Below are positions 18,732 through 27,794 of a stretch of 42,543 nt of DNA, piece after piece (position 1 is the first letter of the stretch; the number at the start of each line of letters is the position of its first letter). The notes beneath the pieces are model-generated. The model did not search any database. It was not told the DNA's origin and saw only the letters and a program-made list of their open reading frames with translations. Origin of the DNA: Methyloceanibacter superfactus (GTDB lineage Bacteria > Pseudomonadota > Alphaproteobacteria > Rhizobiales > Methyloligellaceae); assembly GCF_001723305.1 (NCBI RefSeq), contig NZ_LPWF01000007.1:1-42543 (forward strand), read 5' to 3'. A program made the translations under genes and the position numbers.

Positions 18732-18893
18732 ATGTGGAAGATCGTGGTGGTTTTGCTGCTGACGGCCCTGGCCATTCTCATGGCCCGCATCGCCGCGGAC
18801 GCGCCCATTCTGGACCCCCGTATCGGTACCGTCATGTCGAGCCAGGCCGCCACGGCGACCCCGCCTCTCATGTATGCCGGGATCCGGGGGTAA
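18732..18893 (+). CDS. Small membrane or secreted protein
   Basis: A 53-residue protein starting MWKIVVVLLLTALAILMARI, one hydrophobic helix of about 17 residues that could act as a signal peptide or anchor. A short polar tail follows (DAPILDPRIGTVMSSQAA). GGGAGA lies about 9 bases before the ATG, which supports translation. No homologue is recognised. The gene stops seven bases before the hemF stop on the other strand. Confidence 0.55.
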   Translation: MWKIVVVLLLTALAILMARIAADAPILDPRIGTVMSSQAATATPPLMYAGIRG

Positions 18894-18899
18894 CCGGCC

Positions 18900-19850
18900 T
18901 CAAGGCCACATGACCAGCGGCGGCATGGACGACAGGATCGCCTCGACATTGCCGCCGGTTTTCAGCCCGAAGATCGTGCCCCGGTCGTAGAGCAGGTTGT
19001 ACTCCACATAGCGGCCGCGGCGGATGAGCTGCTCCTGGCGGTCTTCCTCGGTCCAGGGGCTCGCGATATTGCGGCGGACGAGCTCCGAATAGGCGGCGAC
19101 GAAAGCCTTGCCCACCTCTTGGGTGAAGGCGAAATCCGCCTCCCAGTCGCCCGTGTCGAGATAGTCGTAGAAGATGCCGCCAATGCCGCGCGGCTCGTTC
19201 CGGTGGGGCAGGAAGAAATACTCGTCGCACCACGCCTTGAAGCGGTCGTAGTCGGCCGACGGTTGATCCTCGCAGCAGGCCTTCATCGCCGCGTGGAAAT
19301 CTTTGGCGTCAAGGTCGTCTTGGGTGCGCCGGCGGTTCAGCACCGGGGTGAGATCGCCGCCGCCGCCGAACCAGCCTTTCGACGTCACCACCATGCGGGT
19401 GTTCATGTGGCCGGTGGGTGCGTTGGGATTGGTGGGATGGGCGATGAAGGACATGCCTGACGCCCAGAAGCGCGGGTCCTCGGAAGCGCCGGGGATCTGC
19501 TTGGCGAACTCCTTCGGAAATTCGCCATGCACCGTGGAGGTGTGGCAGCCGACCTTCTCGAACACGCGGCCAGACATCAGAGACATGACGCCGCCGCCGC
19601 CTTCCTCGCGGCTCCAGGGCTTCCGGGTGAAGCGGCCGGCCTCCTTACCCTCGCATCCGGGCAAGCCTTCGGCCCCGTCCTCCACTGCCTCGAGTGCCGC
19701 GAGCATTTGATCACGCAAGGTCTCGAACCAGCTTTGCGCCCGGTCCTTGTTGGCCTCGAAGGTGCCGATCGGCGTTCTGCCCGCGCTTTGGTGCTCGTCT
19801 GTCTTCATATCCATTGGCTTTTTTGGCGGAGGCGCGATCCCGTGCCTCAT
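18900..19850 (-). CDS. hemF: Coproporphyrinogen III oxidase, oxygen-dependent
   Basis: The enzyme converts coproporphyrinogen III to protoporphyrinogen IX in haem synthesis using O2. Family segments are complete: [66 protein letters not shown], and [18 protein letters not shown]. Length (about 304-316 residues) is normal. The ATG at 19850 has AGGGAT six bases upstream; ATGs at 19814 and 19808 are alternatives. A FixK/FNR-type box lies about 60 bases upstream of 19850. This is odd for an O2-using enzyme, but understandable if haem demand is tuned to oxygen. Divergent from petABC. Confidence 0.97.
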   Translation of the reverse strand: MRHGIAPPPKKPMDMKTDEHQSAGRTPIGTFEANKDRAQSWFETLRDQMLAALEAVEDGAEGLPGCEGKEAGRFTRKPWSREEGGGGVMSLMSGRVFEKVGCHTSTVHGEFPKEFAKQIPGASEDPRFWASGMSFIAHPTNPNAPTGHMNTRMVVTSKGWFGGGGDLTPVLNRRRTQDDLDAKDFHAAMKACCEDQPSADYDRFKAWCDEYFFLPHRNEPRGIGGIFYDYLDTGDWEADFAFTQEVGKAFVAAYSELVRRNIASPWTEEDRQEQLIRRGRYVEYNLLYDRGTIFGLKTGGNVEAILSSMPPLVMWP

Positions 19851-20170
19851 CGACCATCCCTATACCTGCTTCGCTGGTCCAATGGCATCGCGCGAATAGG
19901 CGAACGGCCTTGATAAAGATCAAGTCACCTTGCCCGTACTACCCATAATGGTGTGGCCGGTTTACTACTAATGGTGTGCGCCAATTTGCCCAGGCAACGA
20001 AACCTGGACAACCTAGAGGACTGATGCCAGAAAACGGCACCAAAGCGTGCCGGATCATGGCAGCGGAGAGGCAATAACAGAAGCTCGGCGTGTCTGTTGC
20101 CGGCTTTCAAGAGCCGAGGGGCTGGGCACTGCTCTCTCCGGCTCCTTGGATAATCAGGAGCTCTTGGCCC
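19851..20170. other. Divergent hemF/petA control region
   Basis: About 320 bases holding the FixK/FNR-type box at 19910-19923. A duplicated motif, TAATGGTGTG at 19946-19955 and 19969-19978, is preceded in both copies by TACTAC. A 16-codon frame with a GAGG site near 20025 has no support as a gene. Promoters for both hemF and petABC are expected here. Confidence 0.5.
19910..19923. promoter_or_regulatory. FixK/FNR-type box (anaerobox)
   Basis: TTGATAAAGATCAA is a perfect match to the TTGAT-N4-ATCAA consensus bound by FNR, FnrN and FixK proteins. It lies about 60 bases before the 19850 hemF start (96 before 19814), compatible with activation at about -40, and about 250 bases before petA. Confidence 0.75.
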
Positions 20171-20772
20171 GTGGCCAATCCCGACATTTCTACCGACCCA
20201 TCCCTTCTTCCCGAGGACGACCCGTCGCGCCGCGACGTCATTCTGATCGCGCCGGCGCGTTTGCCGCGATCGGCGGCGCGGCCGTGTTGTGGCCGCTGCT
20301 CGATCAGATGAACCCCGACGCATCGACCCTGTCGCTCGCCAGCACCGAGGTGGACATCGCTCCCATCGAGGAGGGGCAGGCCATCACGGTGATGTGGCGC
20401 GGCAAGCCCATCTTCATTCGCCACCGCACGGCGAAGGAGATCGAGGAGGCGAAGGACGTCAAGCTCGACAAGTTGATCGATCCGCTCGCGCGCAACGCCA
20501 ATCTCCCCGACGACGCGCCCGCCACCGACGCCAATCGCGCCGCGTCCGAACGCGAGCCGTGGCTGGTGATGATCGGCATCTGCACCCATCTCGGCTGCAT
20601 CCCGAAGGGCCAGGCCGTGGGCGACTACAAGGGTGAGTTTGGGGGCTGGTTCTGCCCGTGCCATGGTTCGCAGTACGATACCGCGGGCCGTATTCGCATC
20701 GGACCGGCACCGCAAAACATGTACATCCCGCCCTACGCGTTCTCGTCTGACACCAAAATCAAAATCGGATAA
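20171..20772 (+). CDS. petA: Rieske iron-sulfur subunit of bc1 complex, frameshifted near 20250
   Basis: The subunit accepts electrons from quinol in the cytochrome bc1 complex and passes them to cytochrome c1. Cluster ligands are clear near the C-terminus: CTHLGCIP and CPCHGSQYD, each with Cys and His. The membrane anchor is [20 protein letters not shown]. The N-terminal part, [20 protein letters not shown] then DVILIA, lies in another frame, with the junction at about 20250. A missing G in GCG-GCC would join them. GTG 20171 follows AGGAG (20156-20160). The twin-Arg SRRD precedes the anchor as in Tat-exported Rieske proteins. petBC follows 8 bases downstream. Confidence 0.95.
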
Positions 20773-20780
20773 GCGGGACC

Positions 20781-22877
20781 ATGTCGCATCCCTCTACCTA
20801 TCAGCCGGCAAGCGGCATCGAGAAATGGCTCGATACGCGGTTGCCCTTCCCGCGGGTTATGCATGACCAGTTCCTGGTCTTCCCGACCCCGCGCAATCTG
20901 AACTATTGGTGGACCTTCGGCGGCATCCTCACCTTCATGCTGGCGGTGCAGATGGCGACGGGCATTGTGCTCGCCATGCATTACGTACCGACGCCCGAGG
21001 GTGCGTTCGATTCCGTCGAGAAGATCATGCGCGACGTGAATTGGGGCTGGCTGTTGCGCTACGGCCATGCGGTCGGCGCCTCGATGTTCTTCCTCGCCGT
21101 CTATATCCATTCGTTCCGCGGCCTCTATTACGGTTCCTACAAGGCGCCGCGCGAAGTGCTGTGGATCTTGGGCGTGGTGATCCTGCTGCTGATGATCGCC
21201 ACCGCCTTCATGGGTTACTCGCTGGTGTGGGGGCAGATGAGCTTCTGGGCGGTGACCGTCATCACCAATCTGTTCTCATCGCTCGATTCGCTGATCCCCG
21301 GGCTCGGCACGACGCTCGTAGAGTGGATTTGGGGCGGGTTCTCGGTGGGGGGGCCGACGCTGAACCGGCTCTATGCCCTGCATTACCTGTTCCCGTTCGT
21401 GATCGCGGGCGTGGTGATCCTGCATATCTGGGCGCTGCATGTGCCGGGGAACAACAACCCCACCGGCGTCGACGTGAAGACGGCAAAGGACACGATCCCA
21501 TTCCATCCCTATTACACGATCAAGGATGGCTTCGCGCTCGTGCTGTTCCTGCTGCTGTTCGCGGTGCTTCTGTTCTACGCGCCGAACCTGCTCGGCCACG
21601 CCGACAACTACATCCCGGCCAACCCGCTACAGACGCCGCCGCATATCGTGCCGGAGTGGTACTTCCTGCCGTTCTACGCGATCCTGCGCGCTATCCCGAA
21701 CAAGCTGTTCGGCGTCATCGGCTTGCTCGGCTCAATCGGGGTGCTGGTGTTCATCCCGTGGCTCGATACGTCGCGCATCCGCTCGACGAGCTACCGGCCG
21801 ATCTACAAATGGTTCTTCTGGCTGTTCGTGATCACCTGCCTCGGGCTCGGCTATCTCGGCTCGCAAGCGCCGGAGGGCTGGTATCTGTTCTTCGGGCGGT
21901 TGGCCACGTTCTACTATTTCGCCTTCTTCCTGCTGATCATGCCCATCGTCGGCTTGATCGAGCGGCCGAAGAAGCTGCCCGGCAGCATTACGCAGTCGGT
22001 GCTCGGGTCCGAGCCGCCTCCTGTATCCAGTGAACCCGTCCGCGAGGGAGTAGCGCCATGGCACGCATTCCCGGTCGCCGCCCTGCTGGCCCTTGCCAGC
22101 GTCTCGCTGCTGTTGCCCGCCGCGGCGCTTGCCGAGGAGGCCGCCAACGGTCACGGGCCGGTCATCAAGGCGCAGGAGTGGTCCTTCGCGCCGCCCTTCG
22201 GGTCATTCGACCAGGCGCAGCTGCAGCGCGGCTACCGGGTCTACAAAGAGATTTGCGCGAACTGCCACTCGATGCGCTTGCTGTCGTACCGGAACCTCGC
22301 CGAGCCCGGCGGCCCTCATTTCTCGCCCAAGGCCGTCGAGACGCTTGCCGCGCAGGCGCAGGTCACCGATGGGCCCGACGACAAGGGACAGATGTTCCAC
22401 CGGCCGGGGCGTGCGTCCGATGCGTTCCGCTCGCCCTTCGCCAACGATCAGGCGGCGCGGGCGGCGAATAGCGGCGCCTTGCCGCCGGATCTTTCGGTCA
22501 TCGCCAAGGCGCGGCCGGGCGGCCCCGACTTCCTCTATGCGCTACTCACCGGCTATCAGCAGCCGCCGGCCGGCTTCGATCTCACCCAGGGCATGCATTA
22601 CAACGCGGCGTTCCCGGGCCACCAGATCGCCATGCCGAATCCGCTGGTGGATGGGGCAGTCCCCTATACGGACGGCACCAAGCCCACGGTCGACAATTAC
22701 GCCAAGGACGTGACGGCCTTCCTCATGTGGTCGGCGGAGCCCAAGCTGGAAGAGCGGCACAAGATCGGCGCGCGGGTGATGATCTTCCTGCTCGTGTTTG
22801 CCGTGATCATGTATTTCGCCAAGCGCGCGGTATGGGCGCGCCTGCACCGCCACGATCACGAGGCTCACACGGCGTAA
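20781..22877 (+). CDS. fbcH: Cytochrome b / cytochrome c1 fusion of the bc1 complex
   Basis: A single 698-codon frame. Residues 1 to about 415 are cytochrome b: haem-ligand helices [19 protein letters not shown] and [20 protein letters not shown], the quinol-site motif PEWY at about 291-294, and eight membrane helices. From about residue 428 a signal-like stretch ([20 protein letters not shown]) leads into cytochrome c1, with CANCHS at about 492-497 for haem c, a methionine-ligand region, and a C-terminal anchor [19 protein letters not shown]. In Bradyrhizobium FbcH such a precursor is cut into both subunits. However, GAGGGAG-TAG-CGCC-ATG at the junction resembles a gene boundary in other frames, so indel errors could have created the fusion. 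Confidence 0.95.
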   Translation: MSHPSTYQPASGIEKWLDTRLPFPRVMHDQFLVFPTPRNLNYWWTFGGILTFMLAVQMATGIVLAMHYVPTPEGAFDSVEKIMRDVNWGWLLRYGHAVGASMFFLAVYIHSFRGLYYGSYKAPREVLWILGVVILLLMIATAFMGYSLVWGQMSFWAVTVITNLFSSLDSLIPGLGTTLVEWIWGGFSVGGPTLNRLYALHYLFPFVIAGVVILHIWALHVPGNNNPTGVDVKTAKDTIPFHPYYTIKDGFALVLFLLLFAVLLFYAPNLLGHADNYIPANPLQTPPHIVPEWYFLPFYAILRAIPNKLFGVIGLLGSIGVLVFIPWLDTSRIRSTSYRPIYKWFFWLFVITCLGLGYLGSQAPEGWYLFFGRLATFYYFAFFLLIMPIVGLIERPKKLPGSITQSVLGSEPPPVSSEPVREGVAPWHAFPVAALLALASVSLLLPAAALAEEAANGHGPVIKAQEWSFAPPFGSFDQAQLQRGYRVYKEICANCHSMRLLSYRNLAEPGGPHFSPKAVETLAAQAQVTDGPDDKGQMFHRPGRASDAFRSPFANDQAARAANSGALPPDLSVIAKARPGGPDFLYALLTGYQQPPAGFDLTQGMHYNAAFPGHQIAMPNPLVDGAVPYTDGTKPTVDNYAKDVTAFLMWSAEPKLEERHKIGARVMIFLLVFAVIMYFAKRAVWARLHRHDHEAHTA

Positions 22878-22885
22878 GGCTTTTC

Positions 22886-23440
22886 ATGAAGCGCGTGCTG
22901 GCTGCACTTCTCGTCGCGCTCCTCAGCTTGCCTGCGCTCGCCGCGGACGAGGGGGCGGCGCCGGAGGGCATGGCGCTGCTCACGGTGGGTGGCTTTGTCG
23001 GCAAGCCCAATCGCGGGCCGCTCGATCCCAAACATGACAGCCTGCTGGCCGCCGTGAAGGCCGACTTCAAACACGCCTTTGTCTTCGATCGCGCCATGCT
23101 GCTGGCTCTGCCGCAGGGCGAAGTCACCGCACAGCCCATGGAGTTCGACAAGCCGGCCACTTTCTCGGGCCCGCTGCTGCGCGAGGTGCTGGGCTTCATC
23201 GAGGCGGCGCGGGTGAAGACCACATTCGTGGCGGCGGATGGCTATACCGGCTATCTCTTGCCCGAAGACATCGATGGCTCAGATTGGATCCTCGCGCTGT
23301 CGGCCGACGGCAAGCCCCTCGGCATCGGCCAGCAAGGGCCACTCTGGCTGCTCAATACGCGCGCCGAAGGCTACAAGGTGGGCGACGACCATCGTGGCAG
23401 TCATGTTTGGGCCGTGGTCTATATGCATATCGGCGAGTGA
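22886..23440 (+). CDS. Periplasmic Mo-cofactor-fold protein without cysteine
   Basis: A 184-residue protein with a signal peptide (MKRVLAALLVALLSLPALAA). The mature part follows the pattern of the oxidoreductase molybdopterin-binding fold (sulfite-oxidase type): LLTVGGFVGKPN, FSGPLLREVLGFI, VAADGYTGYLLPEDI, DWILALSADGKPL, and GPLWLL. No cysteine occurs in the whole protein, so the residue that normally ligates molybdenum in SUOX-type enzymes is absent. It is therefore probably not a molybdoenzyme. It begins 9 bases after petBC ends, suggesting co-transcription with the bc1 complex. Confidence 0.8.
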   Translation: MKRVLAALLVALLSLPALAADEGAAPEGMALLTVGGFVGKPNRGPLDPKHDSLLAAVKADFKHAFVFDRAMLLALPQGEVTAQPMEFDKPATFSGPLLREVLGFIEAARVKTTFVAADGYTGYLLPEDIDGSDWILALSADGKPLGIGQQGPLWLLNTRAEGYKVGDDHRGSHVWAVVYMHIGE

Positions 23441-23460
23441 GCGCCGCTTAAGGGGGAGAC

Positions 23461-24336
23461 ATGACGAAGGCGGTGCTCGGCATTATCGGCGGGTCGGGGC
23501 TCTACGATCTGCCGGGGCTTCAGAACGTGCGCGAAGAGCGCATCGAGAGCCCGTGGGGACTGCCGTCGGCCGCGCTCAGGATCGGCGATATCGACGGTCT
23601 GCCCATCGTGTTCATGTCGCGCCACGACAAGGGCCACCGTCTGTCGCCGTCCGATATCAACTACCGCGCCAATATCGACGTCATGAAGCGGGCCGGCGTC
23701 ACCGACCTCATCTCGCTGTCGGCTTGCGGCTCGTTCAAGGAAGAGCTGCCGCCGGGCACCTTCGTGCTGGTCGATCAATTCGTCGATCGCACCTTCGGCC
23801 GCGCCAGCTCCTTCTTCGGCACGGGCTGTGTCGCCCATGTGTCCATGGCCCATCCCGTGAGCCCGCGGTTGCGCATGCGGATCGCGGAGGCCGCGGACGC
23901 GGAGGGCATCTCGGCGGTGCGTGACGGCACCTATGTGTGCATGGAGGGGCCGCAATTCTCTACCTTGGCCGAGAGTCTCACCTATAAGAATCTCGGATAT
24001 TCGGTCATCGGCATGACCAATCTGCCCGAGGCTAAGCTCGCCCGCGAGGCGGAGCTCTGCTACGCGACGGTCGCCATGGTCACCGATTACGACTGCTGGC
24101 ATCCCGATCATGACGCGGTGACCGTGCAGGACATCATCCGGGTGCTGATGGCGAATGCCGACAAGGCGGCCAAGCTCGTGGCGCGGCTGGCGAAAGATTT
24201 CCCGCGCGAGCACGAGCCGTGCCCGATCGGCTCCGATCGGGCGCTGGACACGGCGATCATCACCGCGCCGGAGGCGCGAGATCCGGAACTCCTGAAGAAG
24301 CTCGATGCTGTCGCCGGGCGGGTGCTGAACGGCTGA
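23461..24336 (+). CDS. mtnP: S-methyl-5'-thioadenosine phosphorylase
   Basis: The enzyme splits methylthioadenosine with phosphate into adenine and 5-methylthioribose-1-phosphate, removing a polyamine/ethylene-type by-product and starting methionine salvage. Family segments: GIIGGSGLYDL (phosphate loop) at the start, MSRHDKGHRLSPSDINYRAN, VDQFVDRTFGR, and YVCMEGPQFSTLAES. Length 291 is typical. GGGGGAG precedes the ATG. It is the first of the salvage genes mtnP, apt and mtnA. Confidence 0.97.
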   Translation: MTKAVLGIIGGSGLYDLPGLQNVREERIESPWGLPSAALRIGDIDGLPIVFMSRHDKGHRLSPSDINYRANIDVMKRAGVTDLISLSACGSFKEELPPGTFVLVDQFVDRTFGRASSFFGTGCVAHVSMAHPVSPRLRMRIAEAADAEGISAVRDGTYVCMEGPQFSTLAESLTYKNLGYSVIGMTNLPEAKLAREAELCYATVAMVTDYDCWHPDHDAVTVQDIIRVLMANADKAAKLVARLAKDFPREHEPCPIGSDRALDTAIITAPEARDPELLKKLDAVAGRVLNG

Positions 24337-24342
24337 GGCCCG

Positions 24343-24563
24343 TTACGGCGTGGGTGGTGTCGGCACTTCCGGGATGGCGATCCCCAGGACCTCCATCAGG
24401 CCGACGGCGAGCCCGCCGAGCAGGGCGAAGATCAAGCATAGAGAATGCCGACGATGATGGCCGCCGGAATGGCCGCGATGGACCATTTGATGAGGATCAT
24501 GACGATCCGCCAGAACGGAACGTCGATGTCGCGAATGGTGATGGGTTCCGCGCCGTTGGTCAT
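24343..24563 (-). CDS. Small membrane protein, frame interrupted near 24437
   Basis: Read on the minus strand from ATG 24563, the protein begins MTNGAEPITIRDIDVPF and runs into a hydrophobic stretch (WRIVMILIKWSIAAIPAAI, then IVGILYA). It meets TGA at 24432-24434 after 43 codons. A one-base shift at about 24437 continues as LIFALLGGLAVGLMEVLGIA and ends at TAA 24343-24345, giving about 73 residues with a second helix. AAGGGGG lies 7 bases before the ATG, which supports real translation. The interruption matches the other indels in this window. No family is recognised. It lies opposite to and between mtnP and apt. Confidence 0.6.
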
Positions 24564-24687
24564 GGCATTACCCCCTTGCTATGCGCGCCGGCCTCTCGAC
24601 TAGCCAGCCGCGTCCGGTTCGATTATAGGCACCGAGGCGCGGGTGCTTACCCTGCGCCCTCACCCCAGCTCTAACGGAGAGACCCTG

Positions 24688-25233
24688 ATGACTTCGACCA
24701 AGGACATTGATCTCAAGGGTCTCGTGCGGACCATACCGGACTATCCGAAACCCGGCATCATGTTCCGCGACATCACCACGCTGCTCGGCCATGCGTCGGG
24801 TTTCAAGGCTTGCGTCGAGGAACTGGTCAAGCCGTTCCACGATCAGCGGGTCGAGTCGGTCGCCGGTATCGAGGCGCGCGGGTTCATCCTCGGCGGCGCT
24901 GCGGCGGATCGTCTGCATTGCGGCTTCGTGCCCATCCGCAAGAAGGGCAAGCTGCCCGCCAAGGCCATCGGTCAGGACTACGAGCTCGAATATGGCGTCG
25001 ATGTCATCGAGGTCCACGAGGACGCGCTCAGCATCGGCGAACCTGTCCTGCTGGTGGACGATCTCATCGCGACCGGGGGCACGGCGGTAGCCGCGGTCAA
25101 GCTCCTGCGCCAGCTGAAAGCCGAGGTGATCGGCGCCGCCTTCGTCATCGATCTGCCCGATCTCGGAGGCCGCGCGCGTCTTGCCGAGCTTGGCGTGGAG
25201 TGCCACACGCTGATCTCCTTCGAGGGCGACTAG
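24688..25233 (+). CDS. apt: Adenine phosphoribosyltransferase
   Basis: The enzyme converts adenine and PRPP to AMP. The 181-residue protein is complete: [60 protein letters not shown], and the PRPP-binding loop [22 protein letters not shown] lies 7 bases before ATG 24688. It sits between mtnP, which produces adenine, and mtnA, which uses the sugar phosphate from the same reaction, so the cluster recovers both products of methylthioadenosine breakdown. Confidence 0.98.
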   Translation: MTSTKDIDLKGLVRTIPDYPKPGIMFRDITTLLGHASGFKACVEELVKPFHDQRVESVAGIEARGFILGGAAADRLHCGFVPIRKKGKLPAKAIGQDYELEYGVDVIEVHEDALSIGEPVLLVDDLIATGGTAVAAVKLLRQLKAEVIGAAFVIDLPDLGGRARLAELGVECHTLISFEGD

Positions 25234-25293
25234 GCGGACGAACGCATGGTCGCCTCTCTCCTCTTGCCGGCCAGGGTGTGCTAAGTCAGGCCC

Positions 25294-26395
25294 ATGAACA
25301 TCGACGGCAAGCCTTATCGCACCATTTGGCTCGGAGCCGACGGCGCCTCGGCCGAGATCATCGACCAGACCAAGTTGCCCTTCGCGCTTGAGATCGTTCC
25401 GCTCAAGACGCTCGAGGACGCGGCCCACGCCATCTCGTCCATGCAAGTGCGCGGCGCGCCGTTGATCGGCGCCACGGCGGCTTACGGGGTGGCGCTGGGG
25501 CTCCGCGACGATCCGAGTGATGCGGCTGTCGACCGGGCCTGCGAGGTTCTCGCCGCCACGCGGCCGACCGCCATCAATCTGCGCTGGGCGCTCGACGAGA
25601 TGCAGAAGGCCATCCGCAACCAGCCGCATGAGGCCCGTGCCGCGGCGGCTTTCGCCCGCGCCGCGGAGATCTGCGACGAGGACGTGGAGACCTGCCGGAA
25701 GATCGGCGAGCACGGCGTGGGGCTGATCCGCGCGCACGCGGAAAAGAAGAAGGGCGAGCGGGTCAACATCCTCACCCACTGCAATGCCGGCTGGCTCGCC
25801 ACCGTCGATTGGGGAACGGCGCTGGCGCCGATCTACCGGGCGCATGACGAGGGCATCCCCGTCCATGTGTGGGTGGACGAGACACGCCCGCGCAATCAAG
25901 GAGCCTCGCTCACGGCCTTCGAGCTCAAGGCGCACGGCGTGCCCCACACCATCATCGCTGACAACACCGGCGGTCACCTCATGCAACGCAAGCTCGTGGA
26001 TCTGTGCATTGTCGGGACCGACCGCACCACCGCCAACGGCGATGTCGCCAATAAGATCGGCACCTATTTGAAGGCGCTGGCCGCCAAGGACAACGGCGTC
26101 CAATTCTTCGTGGCGTTGCCGCATTCGACCATCGATTGGAGCCTCGACGACGGCAGCATTATCCCAATCGAGGAACGCGACGCCATCGAGGTGACCGAGA
26201 TGACAGGGCGGCTGCCCGACGCTCGATCGCGACCGTGGCGATCACGCCAGAAGGGAGCCCGGCGGCGAATTATGCCTTCGACGTCACGCCGGCGCGCCTG
26301 ATCACCGGCTTCATTACCGAGCGCGGTATCACGCCCGGCACGCGCGAGGGGCTGGCCGTACTTTACCCCGAGCGCGCAAAGCGGCGGCCGCATAG
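25294..26395 (+). CDS. mtnA: Methylthioribose-1-phosphate isomerase, two frameshifts
   Basis: The enzyme isomerises 5-methylthioribose-1-phosphate to the ribulose form in methionine salvage. The catalytic Cys is in THCNAGWLA and the catalytic Asp in [36 protein letters not shown] is also diagnostic. Up to 26220 the frame is normal. The true C-terminus ([39 protein letters not shown]) continues in another frame, explained by a lost G in GACGGCTC. A further indel between about 26370 and 26390 would bring in the TAG at 26393-26395. With both restored the protein would be 367 residues, a normal MtnA length. Confidence 0.93.
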
Positions 26396-26443
26396 GTCTG
26401 TCTCCGCGACGGATGTGGCGGGTGGCGGTTGGGGAGGGTGGCG

Positions 26444-27721
26444 ATGGACTATCAGGAGCTACTCGCCGTTGCGCTCGACTTCGCTATGGCGATCCTGCTT
26501 GGCGCGCTTGTCGGCGTCGAGCGTGAGAAGCGCAAGAGCGAGGACCAAGAGTCCGACCAGATCGCGGGCTTGCGCACCTTCATCCTGCTGGCGCTGTTGG
26601 GCGCCTGCGCCGGCTATTTGTCACGCGGCGCGGCGGTGCCGTGGATCTTGGCGGCGGCGCTCCTGATCGTCGGGGCCTTTGTCGTCGTCGGCTACTTCGT
26701 GACGTCGCGCGCCAGCGAGGATGGGAAGGGGCTCACCACCGAGGTCGCGGCGGTCGTCGTCTTCCTGCTCGGCGCCATGGTGATGCTCGGCAATCACGAG
26801 ATTGCCATTGGGCTCGGCGTCATCACGGCGGCGGTGCTCGCCTATAAGCGGCCCCTGCACAGATTCGTGAAACGTCTCGGTTGGGACGACGTGTTCGCGG
26901 GCTTGCGCCTCCTGATAGCGACCTTCATCGCGTTGCCGCTCCTGCCCAACCGGCCCATCGATCCGTGGGGCGCCCTCAACCCGTACGCGCTCTGGCTGCT
27001 CGTGATCCTGATCTCCAGCCTTTCGCTTGTCGGCTACGCACTGACGCGGTGGCTTGGTCCGGGAAAAGGCGCGCTCATCACCGGGCTTGCGGGCGGGCTT
27101 GTGTCCTCGACGGCGGTGACGTTGTCCTTTTCACGCGAGGCCCGCGCCAATCCGCAGAACACGTCGGCCTTCGCCTGCGGAATTCTCGTCGCCTGGGCCG
27201 TGATGTTCGCGCGTATGCTAGTTCTCGTGGCGCTGCTGAACCGGGCCTTGCTGCCCTCCATGCTGATCCCATTCGGCGTGATGGCCGCCGTCATCGGCGG
27301 CTTTGCGGCGCTTCTCTACTACCGGGATGGCGTGGCCAGCCGGCCCGCCGCCGCCAAGGGGGACCTCAAGGTCGCCAACCCGTTCAGCCTGACCGCGGCG
27401 GCGAAGTTCGCGGCGTTTTTTGCCGTGGTGCTGGTCGCGGTCAAGATCGCTCAGGAAAGCTTCCCCGCGAACGGGATCTATGCGGTGGCTTCCATCGCCG
27501 GGCTGACGGACGTCGACGCCATCACGCTGACCATGGCCGAGTTTGCCAAGAGCGGGTCTGTCCAAGTCGCCGTCACGGCGATCGTGATCGCCGCACTCAC
27601 CAACACATTGGTCAAATGCGCCATCGCCTTCGTGGTGGGCGGAGCGCCGTTGGGCAAGCCGCTGCTCGTGACCACGGCAGTCATGCTCGTTGCCGGCCTG
27701 GCTGCGGCGATCATCCTGTGA
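26444..27721 (+). CDS. MgtC/SapB plus DUF4010 membrane protein
   Basis: A 425-residue polytopic membrane protein. The N-terminal third is an MgtC/SapB-like domain (LAVALDFAMAILLGALVGVEREKR, AGLRTFILLALLGACAGYLS). The rest is a DUF4010 domain with conserved GKGALITGLAGGLVSSTAVT and SIAGLTDVDAITLTMAE segments. About ten membrane helices are visible. MgtC-type domains are linked to Mg2+ or acid homeostasis; DUF4010 proteins have no settled function. GGGAGG precedes ATG 26444. It lies just after mtnA in the same direction, possibly in its transcript. Confidence 0.9.
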   Translation: MDYQELLAVALDFAMAILLGALVGVEREKRKSEDQESDQIAGLRTFILLALLGACAGYLSRGAAVPWILAAALLIVGAFVVVGYFVTSRASEDGKGLTTEVAAVVVFLLGAMVMLGNHEIAIGLGVITAAVLAYKRPLHRFVKRLGWDDVFAGLRLLIATFIALPLLPNRPIDPWGALNPYALWLLVILISSLSLVGYALTRWLGPGKGALITGLAGGLVSSTAVTLSFSREARANPQNTSAFACGILVAWAVMFARMLVLVALLNRALLPSMLIPFGVMAAVIGGFAALLYYRDGVASRPAAAKGDLKVANPFSLTAAAKFAAFFAVVLVAVKIAQESFPANGIYAVASIAGLTDVDAITLTMAEFAKSGSVQVAVTAIVIAALTNTLVKCAIAFVVGGAPLGKPLLVTTAVMLVAGLAAAIIL

Positions 27722-27794
27722 GCATGACGGTCTTGTGAGCCGGCTGATCCTTGGAAGCCTTTGTCTATTCACGGAGCGCCGCTAGGGTGGCCGG

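Noticed and set aside
20025..20080. 16-codon upstream peptide before petA
   Set aside because: A GAGG site and ATG exist, but length is tiny and nothing supports translation control.
24568..26124. 518-codon minus-strand frame over apt and mtnA
   Set aside because: Antisense shadow of two clear enzymes with conserved active-site motifs; no domain in its own translation.
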